DNA of 64,000 bases from Saprospiraceae bacterium. GTDB taxonomy: Bacteria > Bacteroidota > Bacteroidia > Chitinophagales > Saprospiraceae. The stretch spans positions 173,616 through 237,615 of the forward strand of contig JAHDHL010000001.1 in NCBI GenBank assembly GCA_020631355.1, given 5' to 3'. Position numbers and translations under genes: made by a program. The notes beneath the pieces are model-generated. The model worked only from the letters and a program-made list of their open reading frames with translations, was not told the DNA's origin and did not search any database. Shown one piece after another: positions 8,614-17,041 of the stretch. Within the stretch, counting starts at the first letter, position 1. Every line of letters starts with the position of its first letter.

Positions 8614-10017
8614 TTAGATATGTAATGCCCTATTCCCTGTGGCAGCCAATGCAGCTTCCTTGGTTGCTTCCGTAAATGTAGGATGGGCATGACTCATTCT
8701 GGCAATATCCTCAGCTGACCCTCTGAATTCCATAATCGCCACAGCTTCAGCAATCATATCTGCAGTTCTTGGTCCTACCATATGGACACCCAATACCTCA
8801 TCCGTTTCCTTGTGCGCTAGGACTTTTACCATACCTTCCGTATCCATACTGGCTCTTGCCCTACCCAATGCCTTGAATGGGAACTTGCCGGACTTGTAAG
8901 GAATACCCTGATCTTTTAATTGTTCTTCAGTATATCCTACTGCTGCAACTTCAGGCCAAGTGTAAACCACTCCAGGAATAAGATTATAATTAATGTGTGG
9001 CTTTTGTCCTGCCATTGATTCTGCAACAAATACACCTTCTTCCTCTGCCTTATGTGCCAACATTGCTCCTTGGATGACATCACCTATCGCATAGATACCC
9101 GAAACATTGGTTTGTAGGTGCGCATCTACTTTTACACGACCCCTCTCATCGGTTTCTATCCCAACATTTTCCAGTCCCAATCCGTCCGTGTAAGCTCTAC
9201 GGCCGATAGCAACCAAACAATAATCCGCCTTGATTTCTATTTCGTCCTCCGTATCCCTTTTCTTGAATTTCACTGTTGCAGAACGGGATGTTCCCTTAAC
9301 ATCCGTAACCATATGCTTCAGATGGAATTTGATTCCAATCTTCTTCAACGCACGCATCAATTCCTTGGAGCAATCCTTGTCCATTCCGGCAATGATTCGG
9401 TCAGCGTATTCTATGACCTCTACCTCCGTACCCAAACGTGCAAATACAGAACCCAATTCAAGTCCAATCACTCCTGCTCCGATAATCACCATTCGCTTTG
9501 GAAGCTTTTCAATATTCAGGGCTTCCGTGGAAGTGATGACCCTTTTCCTATCATAATTGAATGCTTCGGGTGTGATGGGTTTGGAACCTGTAGCAATGAT
9601 GGTCTTATCCGTTTCGATTTCCTCGGTAGTCCCATCCTGCTTCGCAATACTGATCTTATTCTTATTGACGAATGAACCATGACCATGATAAACATCAATC
9701 TTGTTTTTCTTCATCAGGAATTGGATTCCACCCGTAGTTTGGGTCACTACATCATTCTTCCGTTGAATCATCTGCTTCATGTTCACCTTAAGTCCCGAGA
9801 CATCGATACCATGTTCAGTAAACTTATGTGCAGCATTATGATAGTGTTCGGAGGAATCCAGTAAAGCCTTGGAGGGAATACATCCCACGTTCAGGCAGGT
9901 ACCACCTAATACATCATATTTTTCAATAATAGCCGTTTTGAAACCCAACTGGGCTGCACGAATAGCAGCAACATATCCACCAGGTCCTGATCCGATTACG
10001 GTAACATCATATTTCAT
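8614..10017 (-). CDS. lpdA: dihydrolipoyl dehydrogenase
   Basis: FAD flavoprotein (E3) that reoxidises dihydrolipoamide in pyruvate/2-oxoacid dehydrogenase complexes or the glycine cleavage system. The 467-residue length is standard. FAD-binding GSGPGGYVAAIRAA is at residues 9-22, the redox disulfide Cys41/Cys46 in GGTCLNVGCIPSK, the NAD-binding GAGVIGLELGSVFARLG mid-protein, and the active-site His445/Glu450 pair in HAHPTFTEATKEA near the C-terminus. It stands alone, divergent from the LytTR regulator and separated from rluB by a terminator, so no E1/E2 partner is encoded here. Confidence 0.96.
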   Translation of the reverse strand: MKYDVTVIGSGPGGYVAAIRAAQLGFKTAIIEKYDVLGGTCLNVGCIPSKALLDSSEHYHNAAHKFTEHGIDVSGLKVNMKQMIQRKNDVVTQTTGGIQFLMKKNKIDVYHGHGSFVNKNKISIAKQDGTTEEIETDKTIIATGSKPITPEAFNYDRKRVITSTEALNIEKLPKRMVIIGAGVIGLELGSVFARLGTEVEVIEYADRIIAGMDKDCSKELMRALKKIGIKFHLKHMVTDVKGTSRSATVKFKKRDTEDEIEIKADYCLVAIGRRAYTDGLGLENVGIETDERGRVKVDAHLQTNVSGIYAIGDVIQGAMLAHKAEEEGVFVAESMAGQKPHINYNLIPGVVYTWPEVAAVGYTEEQLKDQGIPYKSGKFPFKALGRARASMDTEGMVKVLAHKETDEVLGVHMVGPRTADMIAEAVAIMEFRGSAEDIARMSHAHPTFTEATKEAALAATGNRALHI

Positions 10018-10111
10018 TGTAAAGACAATTCTGATTGGTAATTTTCCGAAGAAAGATGATTTATGAATAATAACACATCATAAGCAAAAAAGATGAGTCG
10101 TTATTCATTTG

Positions 10112-10119
10112 CAAAAGTA
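10112..10119 (-). promoter_or_regulatory. candidate -7 promoter box of lpdA
   Basis: Reads TACTTTTG on the minus strand, matching TAnnTTTG, about 95 bases upstream of the lpdA ATG. No clear -33 element. Confidence 0.4.
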
Positions 10120-10161
10120 CAAAATCAGGACTTATCTTGTAAGAATAAATCCAACCATCCC

Positions 10162-10908
10162 ATGAAGACCATTATCATTGATGATATCAAGAAAAACAGG
10201 GAAGTCCTAATAGGGCTCTTGGAGGATTTTTGTCCATCGGTGAATGTCGTGGGTGAAGCGGATGGTGTAGAATCCGGGATATCGATTATCCATGAGCATT
10301 CGCCCGAATTACTACTTCTGGATGTGGAAATGCAGGACGGAACCGGTTTCGACCTTTTGGGGCGTTTGGGAAAAGTGGATTTTGAGGTCATCTTTGTTAC
10401 GGCCCATGACCGATATGCATTGAAAGCCATCAAATTCTGTGCTTTGGATTATATCCTCAAACCTGTGGATGTAAAAGAACTTGTACATGCCATACATCGA
10501 GCCAGTGAAAAATTGAAGGAGCGCAATTCATCGAACAATTTCACTCATCTGATTGAGAATTTCAAGAATTCGAATATCCAACAACACAAGATTGCTATAC
10601 CTACACAGGAGGGATTCATTTTCGTAGAGGTGAATGATATCCTGAGATGCGAGGCAGAGGGGAGTTATACACAAGTTATCCTCAAGAACAAGAAACCCAT
10701 TTTTGCTACCAGAAAGATTAAGGGATTCGAAGAATTATTATCTGATTATCATTTTTTCAGGGTGCATCGTTCCTTTCTTATCAATTTGAATGATATTGAA
10801 AAGTACCACAAGGGAGAGGGCGGATACGTTATCATGTCGGACGGAGTGAGTGTGGATGTATCCAGAAGGAAAAAAGAAGAATTCCTTGAGAAATTAAATT
10901 CTGTATAA
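10162..10908 (+). CDS. LytTR-family response regulator (LytR/AlgR type)
   Basis: Two-component response regulator, 248 residues from the chosen start. The receiver domain (1-120) has phospho-acceptor Asp54 in LLLDVEMQDG, Thr80 in FVTAHD and Lys100 in DYILKPV. The LytTR DNA-binding domain (about 140-245) has FIFVEVNDILRCEAEGSYT and FFRVHRSFLINLND. The start MKTIIIDD at 10162 fits the receiver fold; the upstream ATG at 10093 would add 23 atypical residues. No histidine kinase is encoded nearby, so its partner is elsewhere. Its stop overlaps the start of the next gene (TAATG), so both are almost certainly co-translated. Confidence 0.9.
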   Translation: MKTIIIDDIKKNREVLIGLLEDFCPSVNVVGEADGVESGISIIHEHSPELLLLDVEMQDGTGFDLLGRLGKVDFEVIFVTAHDRYALKAIKFCALDYILKPVDVKELVHAIHRASEKLKERNSSNNFTHLIENFKNSNIQQHKIAIPTQEGFIFVEVNDILRCEAEGSYTQVILKNKKPIFATRKIKGFEELLSDYHFFRVHRSFLINLNDIEKYHKGEGGYVIMSDGVSVDVSRRKKEEFLEKLNSV

Positions 10909-11486
10909 TGAATATCCCCAACTTCAAAATCCAAGCCCAAGGAACATTATCATTACAGGTCTTGGATCAGGGAATCCATACATTCGGTGCATTATGCAAT
11001 TTCATCAGGCATCTACCCTACACCCGAATTTCTGATAAAAATAATTTATCACTTACCCTTTCTGAGCATTGTGGCACATGTAGTTCCAAGCACGCTTTCC
11101 TGAAGCAAATCGCCATAGAACAAGAGTATCCTGAATTGGAATTGACCGTAGGTATATTTAAGATGAATGCTAGTAATACGCCTGTCATACAAGACATCCT
11201 CGTTCGCAATGATTTGGAATACCTACCTGAGGCCCATTGTTACCTTAGCTATAACAAAGAACGGTACGATTACACCAAACCTGATGTTGATGTCAATCAT
11301 TTCAAGGATGATATTCTCTTAGAGAAAGGCATCCAACCGAAACAAGTCGGGCATTGGAAAACACAATTCCATAAGGATTACATCCTAAACTGGATAGAGG
11401 AGTACGGAATTGCATCCTCATTGGAGGACATTTGGAACATCAGGGAACAATGCATCCAAGCACTTGCTAATCATCCCGAAATCTAA
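10908..11486 (+). CDS. conserved hypothetical protein, predicted transglutaminase-like cysteine enzyme fold
   Basis: A 192-residue soluble protein that I cannot name. It contains, in order, HCGTCSSKHAFLKQ with Cys58, PEAHCYL with His110, and RYDYT with Asp121. This Cys-His-Asp order with GxCxxxA, HxY and D-x-T contexts resembles the transglutaminase/papain-like catalytic triad, so a peptidase, amidase or acyl-transfer activity is possible; this is inference. There is no signal peptide, so it should be cytoplasmic. Its start codon shares a base with the LytTR stop (TAATG), suggesting a functional link. It ends 8 bases before the convergent ABC permease. Confidence 0.7.
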   Translation: MNIPNFKIQAQGTLSLQVLDQGIHTFGALCNFIRHLPYTRISDKNNLSLTLSEHCGTCSSKHAFLKQIAIEQEYPELELTVGIFKMNASNTPVIQDILVRNDLEYLPEAHCYLSYNKERYDYTKPDVDVNHFKDDILLEKGIQPKQVGHWKTQFHKDYILNWIEEYGIASSLEDIWNIREQCIQALANHPEI

Positions 11487-11494
11487 TCCTCATC

Positions 11495-12688
11495 CTATCC
11501 ATCGGATAGGGTTTCAGAAATATCCGTAGTGAATGCCAATAGGGCAGGAACAACAGCAGCTCCGAACCCGATAGCTAAGGCACCTAAGAACATCTTGCCC
11601 TCATCTGGTAGGAACAACCACCCTGTAAAATCATATCTGTATTCCTCGGATAGATAACCGGATAAGAATTCCATCGTTCCATGGCTCAGAATCATTCCGA
11701 TTACGTACCCTAGAACGGCAATAATCAATCCCTCCAGAACAATCAGTACAAACAACCATAGTGGTGATGCTCCCGAAACCCGCATGAGTGCCAACTCGTA
11801 TCGCCTTGCCCTTAGCGACTTGAATAAGGATATGAAAATACTCAAGGCAGATACACCAATAATAATAGCAGCGAGTCTTTGCAATAAATATTCACCCTGT
11901 CCCATCATGCTGTATAATCTCGCCATTTCGAATGCGGGAGAAGCCGCTTGCATATCGGTATTCTCATTGATGAAACGAGGGAGTTGTACATTCCCCATCT
12001 TATTATTAAAAAACAATAACATGGATGTCACCTCCCGTTCCTCCAACGGTATGGAATCCGCTTCCATTCCATGTGCATCATGCATGGCCCAGACACTTTC
12101 CTTACCTGTGAGCACCAACTGATCCAGTACGGTACCATTGGGTTCCAATACCCCTACGATGGTAAATGCACCCATATCATCGTGCTCGAAACCCTCTGAA
12201 AAACCGTGGGAACTATGAAATGTATCCCCGACTTTCACTCCCAGATTCTCCGCTACGGTAGCACCGATGGTTGCTTCATAGGTATCTTCCCATAATTTTC
12301 CGTCAGCTACCTTGCCCTCGTATAAATCCACATAATCATGTATGGTTCCCACGATCCTGTATCCCTTATAGGAATCCCCCAGGGACAAGTCAATGGCTTT
12401 TTCCACCAATCTATTCCTTGCAATTCCCTGAGCTTGCTTGAGGGGAATATTCCCGGTAGGAAAATCAATATGGAATATATTACAGAGAATGATTTGCAAT
12501 GGGCTTCCCTTGGCTCCCACCACCATATCTATACCAGCCAAGTTTCTCTCGAATTTGTCCTCAACCTGATGATTGAGTAATAAAATCAAGGAAATCAGAC
12601 CTACTCCCAAGGAGAAAAGAATGAGACTCAGCAAAGTGGATAATTTATCCGCTAATAAGTTTTTCCAAGCTAATTTGAGCAAGTTCAT
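11495..12688 (-). CDS. ABC transporter permease, FtsX/MacB-like
   Basis: Membrane subunit of a type VII (MacB/LolC/FtsX-like) ABC system, 397 residues. One N-terminal transmembrane helix (about 16-38) is followed by a large periplasmic domain (about 40-270). Three more helices lie at about 275-300, 320-345 and 365-390, ending TTDISETLSDG. It overlaps the ATPase gene upstream by 4 bases. Such pairs extrude lipoproteins, peptides or drugs, or transmit mechanical force across the envelope; the cargo is not evident. It looks like the half with MacB architecture rather than FtsX, because the extracellular domain is large. Confidence 0.85.
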   Translation of the reverse strand: MNLLKLAWKNLLADKLSTLLSLILFSLGVGLISLILLLNHQVEDKFERNLAGIDMVVGAKGSPLQIILCNIFHIDFPTGNIPLKQAQGIARNRLVEKAIDLSLGDSYKGYRIVGTIHDYVDLYEGKVADGKLWEDTYEATIGATVAENLGVKVGDTFHSSHGFSEGFEHDDMGAFTIVGVLEPNGTVLDQLVLTGKESVWAMHDAHGMEADSIPLEEREVTSMLLFFNNKMGNVQLPRFINENTDMQAASPAFEMARLYSMMGQGEYLLQRLAAIIIGVSALSIFISLFKSLRARRYELALMRVSGASPLWLFVLIVLEGLIIAVLGYVIGMILSHGTMEFLSGYLSEEYRYDFTGWLFLPDEGKMFLGALAIGFGAAVVPALLAFTTDISETLSDG

Positions 12689-13311
12689 AATTCGATTCGA
12701 TTTTGGAAGCGTTCTTTTAATCGGTTATCATGCGTTACGATGATGAGTGTGGCATTCTTTTCGGAGGCCTGCTCCTCCAATAGAGCAATGACCTCATACG
12801 TATTCTTATCATCCAGTGCGGAAGTGGGTTCGTCGGCAAGGATAATATCGGGTTCATTAACCAATGCCCGGGCTATCGCTACCCTTTGTTGCTCCCCTTG
12901 ACTCAGGTTATTGGTCTTCGATTCGGCCTTGTGGCCAATATTGAGTTGGTCTAATAACTTCCAGATGGCTGACTTATCTATCTTAATACCTGCTAATTTT
13001 TGGGTTAGCATCAGGTTTTCCATCACTGTCAGTGACTTTACGAAATGGGGTTTCTGGAAAACAATTCCGATATGCCGCCCCCTGAACTTGTCCATCTCTG
13101 AGGACCCCAAGGATTTCAAGGAAGTCCCTCCAATGCTGACTTCACCCTCTTGCGAACGCATTAATCCTCCGAGGATATGAAGCAGGGTCGTCTTACCACA
13201 ACCAGATTGACCCAACAATAGCATCTTTTCTCCTTTTCCCAATTCGAAATCAGGAAAAATAATGGATGTGTCCCTATTGTAGGTGTGTTTTAGATTTGAA
13301 ACTTGAATCAT
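12685..13311 (-). CDS. ABC transporter ATP-binding protein (LolD/MacB-type)
   Basis: ATPase partner of the downstream FtsX-like permease; 208 residues. Walker A is GQSGCGKTT, the signature is LSQGEQQRVAIARAL, Walker B is IILADEPTSALD, and the switch His is in IIVTHD. The four-base overlap (ATGA type) with the permease gene indicates a two-gene operon. It is somewhat shorter than typical LolD (about 230). Confidence 0.92.
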   Translation of the reverse strand: MIQVSNLKHTYNRDTSIIFPDFELGKGEKMLLLGQSGCGKTTLLHILGGLMRSQEGEVSIGGTSLKSLGSSEMDKFRGRHIGIVFQKPHFVKSLTVMENLMLTQKLAGIKIDKSAIWKLLDQLNIGHKAESKTNNLSQGEQQRVAIARALVNEPDIILADEPTSALDDKNTYEVIALLEEQASEKNATLIIVTHDNRLKERFQNRIEL

Positions 13312-13451
13312 ATCCTTATAGATTTAAAGATCTGCTTGGGGTTGTATGGGTAAAAATAATAATGTTCCTTTTCCTTTTATCATTACCATGATAAACATTA
13401 TCCATATTCCTCTAATACTACCTATGAGGTGGTAATCCTAAAAACCATAGA

Positions 13452-14084
13452 TTAGAAACCCTGGAAGCCCCGAACCATTATCATGATTCCGAATCCTATC
13501 ACAATCATACCCGAAATCCAGCCAAACCATTTCAAGTGCTTGGGTTGTAATTTGTGTCTGATTTTATCTGCAAAGTAAGCTTTTAGAAAATCCGTTATCA
13601 TAATCGTGGCCATGATTCCTCCAAAAAACAGGAGTACATCCCATGCACCGAAAGCTCGGGATATCACGCCATCCGTCATGGTGGTCAACCAAAAAAATAT
13701 CGTAAAGGGATTAACCGTATTCACCAAGAATCCTTGCATCCATAGTCCGAAAATCGTCGTTTTCCTTTCTGGTACGGCATGTAATTCTTCTAGGGATAAT
13801 GGTTTTTTGAAGAATAGAATCAGTCCGAATATCATCAGGAACAATCCGCCTACCACACCGAATGCGATATTGAATGTAGGATTATCCCTTAGGGCTGTCA
13901 ATTGGGATAATCCCAGAAACGTACCGATGATAAACAAGAAATCACTTACCCATATACCTGTCCCAACAAACACACCAGAACCTAATCCCTCCCTGATACT
14001 AGTCTGTACCAACGCAAAGAAGATGGGACCAATAGATACACTCAGTACCAATCCCCAAGCAATGCCCTCGATAATTAAATCCAT
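13452..14084 (-). CDS. LysE family amino-acid/metabolite exporter
   Basis: Inner-membrane efflux protein, 210 residues with six predicted helices. The N-terminus shows the LysE/RhtB signature (GLVLSVSIGPIFFALVQTSI, GSGVFVGTGIW), and NTVNPFTIFFWL is the mid-protein motif. The substrate cannot be inferred. It is monocistronic by spacing, with its own -7 box at 14109-14116. Confidence 0.88.
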   Translation of the reverse strand: MDLIIEGIAWGLVLSVSIGPIFFALVQTSIREGLGSGVFVGTGIWVSDFLFIIGTFLGLSQLTALRDNPTFNIAFGVVGGLFLMIFGLILFFKKPLSLEELHAVPERKTTIFGLWMQGFLVNTVNPFTIFFWLTTMTDGVISRAFGAWDVLLFFGGIMATIMITDFLKAYFADKIRHKLQPKHLKWFGWISGMIVIGFGIMIMVRGFQGF

Positions 14085-14108
14085 GGATAATGATTTCCCT
14101 TATGGGCA

Positions 14109-14116
14109 CAAAAATA
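14109..14116 (-). promoter_or_regulatory. candidate -7 promoter box of the LysE-family gene
   Basis: TATTTTTG on the minus strand, 24 bases before the ATG at 14084. Confidence 0.45.
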
Positions 14117-14225
14117 GGGTATGGTTTTTCACCACACCCCATTTTATCATTTTATTATCATCCGAAAGACCAAAGAATGGCATGAATCCAGACTTATGCC
14201 CTACCGGAAACCCAATATTCACATA

Positions 14226-15626
14226 CTAGGAACCCAAAGTCTTATGGGTAGCATTCAGAATTGAGCGTACTCCGTCCATATCAGGAGCTTGTGCATATAC
14301 CCTTAGGACAGGTTCTGTTCCAGATGGACGAATCATAACCCATTCATCATCGGAGAAGTAAAATTTATAACCATCCACATTCTCTACTTTTTGTACCTGA
14401 TAGTCTCCCATGGCCGTATAGACATTGTTCTTGCAATTATCCATAATAGCCCATTTCTTATCATTGGCAATATGTAAGTCGTCCCTATCGAATGCGAATG
14501 AACCTACAAGGTCATAAACCTCACTGATCAATTCCTTGATGGACTTACCGGTCTTGGCCATGAATTCCATAATCAACAAGCCATTCCAGATTCCATCCCT
14601 TTCGGGAATGTGTCCTTTCACAGCCAACCCACCTGACTCCTCACCACCTACTACCACATCTTCCTCTATCATGATTTCAGCAATGTACTTGAATCCTATC
14701 TTGGTCACCTGGATTTCCAAACCGAATTTCTCCGCCAACTTCTTCATCTTATCAGTAACGGAGAATGTGACAATCACCTTACCTGTCATTTCCTTGTACT
14801 TGTACATATACAAGAGCAACAATAACAACAGATGGTGCGAATCCACAAAATTACCATCCTCATCATACATTCCGATTCTATCGGCATCACCATCATTGGC
14901 CAATCCAAGGTTGAGTTCGGAACTATTGGCTAATGTTGATGATAGTTTACCCAAATTCCTGTGAATGGGTTCCGGTGCCTGCCCCTCGAATCCGGGATTA
15001 TGATCACAATGTAATAATTCAGCATCAGGGAATAATCTTTTAATGACATTCATTCCTGCTCCATACATTGCATCGTAAGCCAATCTGACATCTGAATTGC
15101 GAATAGCATCCAAATCAAAGTTAGCCTTGACATGTTCGATATACATGTCTTCCAAATCAATATAATTCAATAAGCCATTCTCAAACATTTCCTCTAATGT
15201 CGGCAATGCCTCGTCAGTAGGAGTATCCGGTATCATTGCTTCCACGGCAGCCACATCGCTAGGAATACTAGGCCCTCCGTGCAGGGATTTCAATTTGAAT
15301 CCATTGTAGGATGGTGGATTATGGCTTGCTGTAATGACAACACCCAAATCGGACTTGGTCTTGACTACTCCCAAGGATACCATTGGCGTAGAGACGAAAT
15401 CCTTGGCTAGGTTTACCTTGATTCCGTGCAAGCCCATGATACGGGTAGTCGTATGGGCAAAGAGTTCGCCTGCGAAACGACAATCATGTCCTATCACAAC
15501 TTTCTTGAATCCTTGTGCTTTCATCCAGAGGGCAGTACCCTCGGCTACTCGTTTGACATTATCTACAGTATATTCTTGGGCTATAATGGCACGCCATCCA
15601 TCCGTACCGAATTTAATTTTGGTCAT
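14226..15626 (-). CDS. phosphoglucomutase/phosphomannomutase family protein
   Basis: Alpha-D-phosphohexomutase interconverting hexose 1- and 6-phosphates for glycogen, nucleotide-sugar or peptidoglycan supply. The 466-residue length is usual. Ser101 in VITASHNPPSYNGF is the phosphoserine, NDGDADR (244-250) binds Mg, GGEESGG is the sugar-binding loop, and RPSGTEPVLRVYAQ closes the C-terminal phosphate-binding domain. Specificity (Pgm, ManB or GlmM) cannot be fixed by eye; GlmM is less likely given the GGEESGG loop. It is divergent from pcm, with a -7 box at 15702-15709. Confidence 0.9.
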   Translation of the reverse strand: MTKIKFGTDGWRAIIAQEYTVDNVKRVAEGTALWMKAQGFKKVVIGHDCRFAGELFAHTTTRIMGLHGIKVNLAKDFVSTPMVSLGVVKTKSDLGVVITASHNPPSYNGFKLKSLHGGPSIPSDVAAVEAMIPDTPTDEALPTLEEMFENGLLNYIDLEDMYIEHVKANFDLDAIRNSDVRLAYDAMYGAGMNVIKRLFPDAELLHCDHNPGFEGQAPEPIHRNLGKLSSTLANSSELNLGLANDGDADRIGMYDEDGNFVDSHHLLLLLLLYMYKYKEMTGKVIVTFSVTDKMKKLAEKFGLEIQVTKIGFKYIAEIMIEEDVVVGGEESGGLAVKGHIPERDGIWNGLLIMEFMAKTGKSIKELISEVYDLVGSFAFDRDDLHIANDKKWAIMDNCKNNVYTAMGDYQVQKVENVDGYKFYFSDDEWVMIRPSGTEPVLRVYAQAPDMDGVRSILNATHKTLGS

Positions 15627-15701
15627 TGTAGTAAAATATGGTGTTTAAACATTTTCGATTAGTCCAGAGGAATAAGGAATTTTTCACCCTGAAAATGGGT
15701 T

Positions 15702-15709
15702 CAAATATA
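15702..15709 (-). promoter_or_regulatory. candidate -7 promoter box of the phosphohexomutase gene
   Basis: TATATTTG on the minus strand, about 76 bases before the start at 15626. It lies back-to-back with the pcm promoter box at 15750-15757. Confidence 0.45.
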
Positions 15710-15749
15710 GGGAAGATTAAGGAACTTCAGTACCTTGTATCCTACTGGT

Positions 15750-15757
15750 TACTTTTG
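15750..15757 (+). promoter_or_regulatory. candidate -7 promoter box of pcm
   Basis: TACTTTTG, 28 bases before the TTG start at 15785. Its position argues against translation starting further upstream. Confidence 0.5.
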
Positions 15758-15784
15758 TTTACACCATTTATACGCAAACTTCAT

Positions 15785-16444
15785 TTGAAAGATACCTACC
15801 GGCACAAAGGTCTTAGAAAAAAATTAGTGGATTCCTTAAGAAGAAGGGGGATTGATAATGAATCCGTTCTTGGAGCGATTGCATATCTTCCCAGACACTT
15901 CTTTCTGGATAAGGCATTCGAAGAACATGCCTATGAGGACAAGGCCTTTCCCATTGGTAACAAACAAACCATTTCGCAACCCTATACCGTAGCTTTCCAG
16001 ACTGATATGCTTCAGGTAAAAAAAAGGGACAGGGTTCTGGAAATCGGAACGGGCTCCGGATATCAGGCTGCGATACTTTCATTGTTGGGGGCAAGGGTAT
16101 TCACCATTGAGCGACAAGAGGACTTATACAAGAAAACAAGGAATCTTTTGGATACATTAGGCTTCGATAGAATTCGCATGTATTACAAGGATGGGTTCAA
16201 GGGTGTACCTGAATTTGCTCCTTTTGATGGAATTATTGTCACTGCCGGAGCGAGTACTATTCCCCAAGCCTTGTTCGAACAATTGAAAGTAGGTGGAAGA
16301 TTGGTTATTCCTTATGGTGAACAGGATGCCAAAAAGATGCTCTGTATTACAAAAGATGAAGATGGGGAACCACAAATCCTCGAAGAAGGACCACTTTTCA
16401 AATTCGTTCCATTTCTAGAAGGTGTGAATGCCTCCAAGGACTAG
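15785..16444 (+). CDS. pcm: protein-L-isoaspartate O-methyltransferase
   Basis: Repairs isoaspartyl damage in proteins using S-adenosylmethionine. From the TTG at 15785 it has 219 residues, beginning MKDTYRHKGLRKKLVDSLRR, the usual family start and length. SAM motif I is VLEIGTGSGYQAAILS, motif II lies around PFDGIIVTAG, and the substrate region is GNKQTISQPYTVAFQTDML. The frame is open back to an ATG at 15638, but the extra 49 residues are unlike the family, and both a pcm -7 box (15750) and the divergent gene's box (15702) lie there, so the TTG start is preferred. Its stop shares the palindrome CTAG with the convergent phosphatase stop. Confidence 0.92.
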   Translation: MKDTYRHKGLRKKLVDSLRRRGIDNESVLGAIAYLPRHFFLDKAFEEHAYEDKAFPIGNKQTISQPYTVAFQTDMLQVKKRDRVLEIGTGSGYQAAILSLLGARVFTIERQEDLYKKTRNLLDTLGFDRIRMYYKDGFKGVPEFAPFDGIIVTAGASTIPQALFEQLKVGGRLVIPYGEQDAKKMLCITKDEDGEPQILEEGPLFKFVPFLEGVNASKD

Positions 16445-16893
16445 GCAAACTGCTCAATGATCTTATCGCATGCCAAATCGAGCATTTGGTATACATTCTC
16501 AAAACCATCATTCCCCCAATATGGATCCGGTACTCCTTGGTTCATTCCCGGACTGGCCATATTCATGATGAGATGTACCTTTCCCTTTTGGGAATCATTA
16601 TGGGCCATCCGTACTATGTTCTGATAATTGGATGCATCCATCGCAAAAACCAAATCATACTCATCCAAATCCGATGCAAGGAATTGCTGTGAACGCTGGT
16701 CTGTAATATCCAAGTCATGATTCTTGGCCACAGCTATGGAACGGCTATCCGGAAGTTCCCCAGCATGGTAACCACTAGTCCCTGCAGAATCGACCTGCCA
16801 ATCCAAACCCTTTGCTTTCGCTTTTTCTTTCAATATGCCCTCTGCTAATGGAGAACGACAAATATTCCCCAAACAAACCATTATGATTTTCAT
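16441..16893 (-). CDS. low-molecular-weight protein tyrosine phosphatase
   Basis: Cytoplasmic phosphotyrosine phosphatase, 150 residues from MKIIMVCLGNICRSP. Cys7 and Arg13 form the C-x5-R-S P-loop (CLGNICRS), and Asp in VPDPYWGND is the general acid. The start at 16893 puts the P-loop at the usual distance from the N-terminus; the frame extends upstream to 16989 but those residues are atypical. In polysaccharide loci such enzymes often reverse Wzc-type kinases; a Wzz-like gene lies 5 kb away but no tyrosine kinase is visible. Convergent with pcm, ending within the shared CTAG. Confidence 0.92.
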   Translation of the reverse strand: MKIIMVCLGNICRSPLAEGILKEKAKAKGLDWQVDSAGTSGYHAGELPDSRSIAVAKNHDLDITDQRSQQFLASDLDEYDLVFAMDASNYQNIVRMAHNDSQKGKVHLIMNMASPGMNQGVPDPYWGNDGFENVYQMLDLACDKIIEQFA

Positions 16894-17014
16894 ATACTTC
16901 CGAATTACGATAACCGTTGGATGTAGATATAAGAATTCACTATCAATTCCATAAACAAGCCCCATTCCGAACCCCATAAATTCCAACAAGGATAAAGATA
17001 TGCTTAGTAATGGT

Positions 17015-17022
17015 TAATTTTG
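17015..17022 (+). promoter_or_regulatory. candidate -7 promoter box of the esterase/polysaccharide block
   Basis: TAATTTTG, matching TAnnTTTG, 19 bases before the ATG at 17042. Confidence 0.4.
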
Positions 17023-17041
17023 AGTTTACAATTCAATTGTT

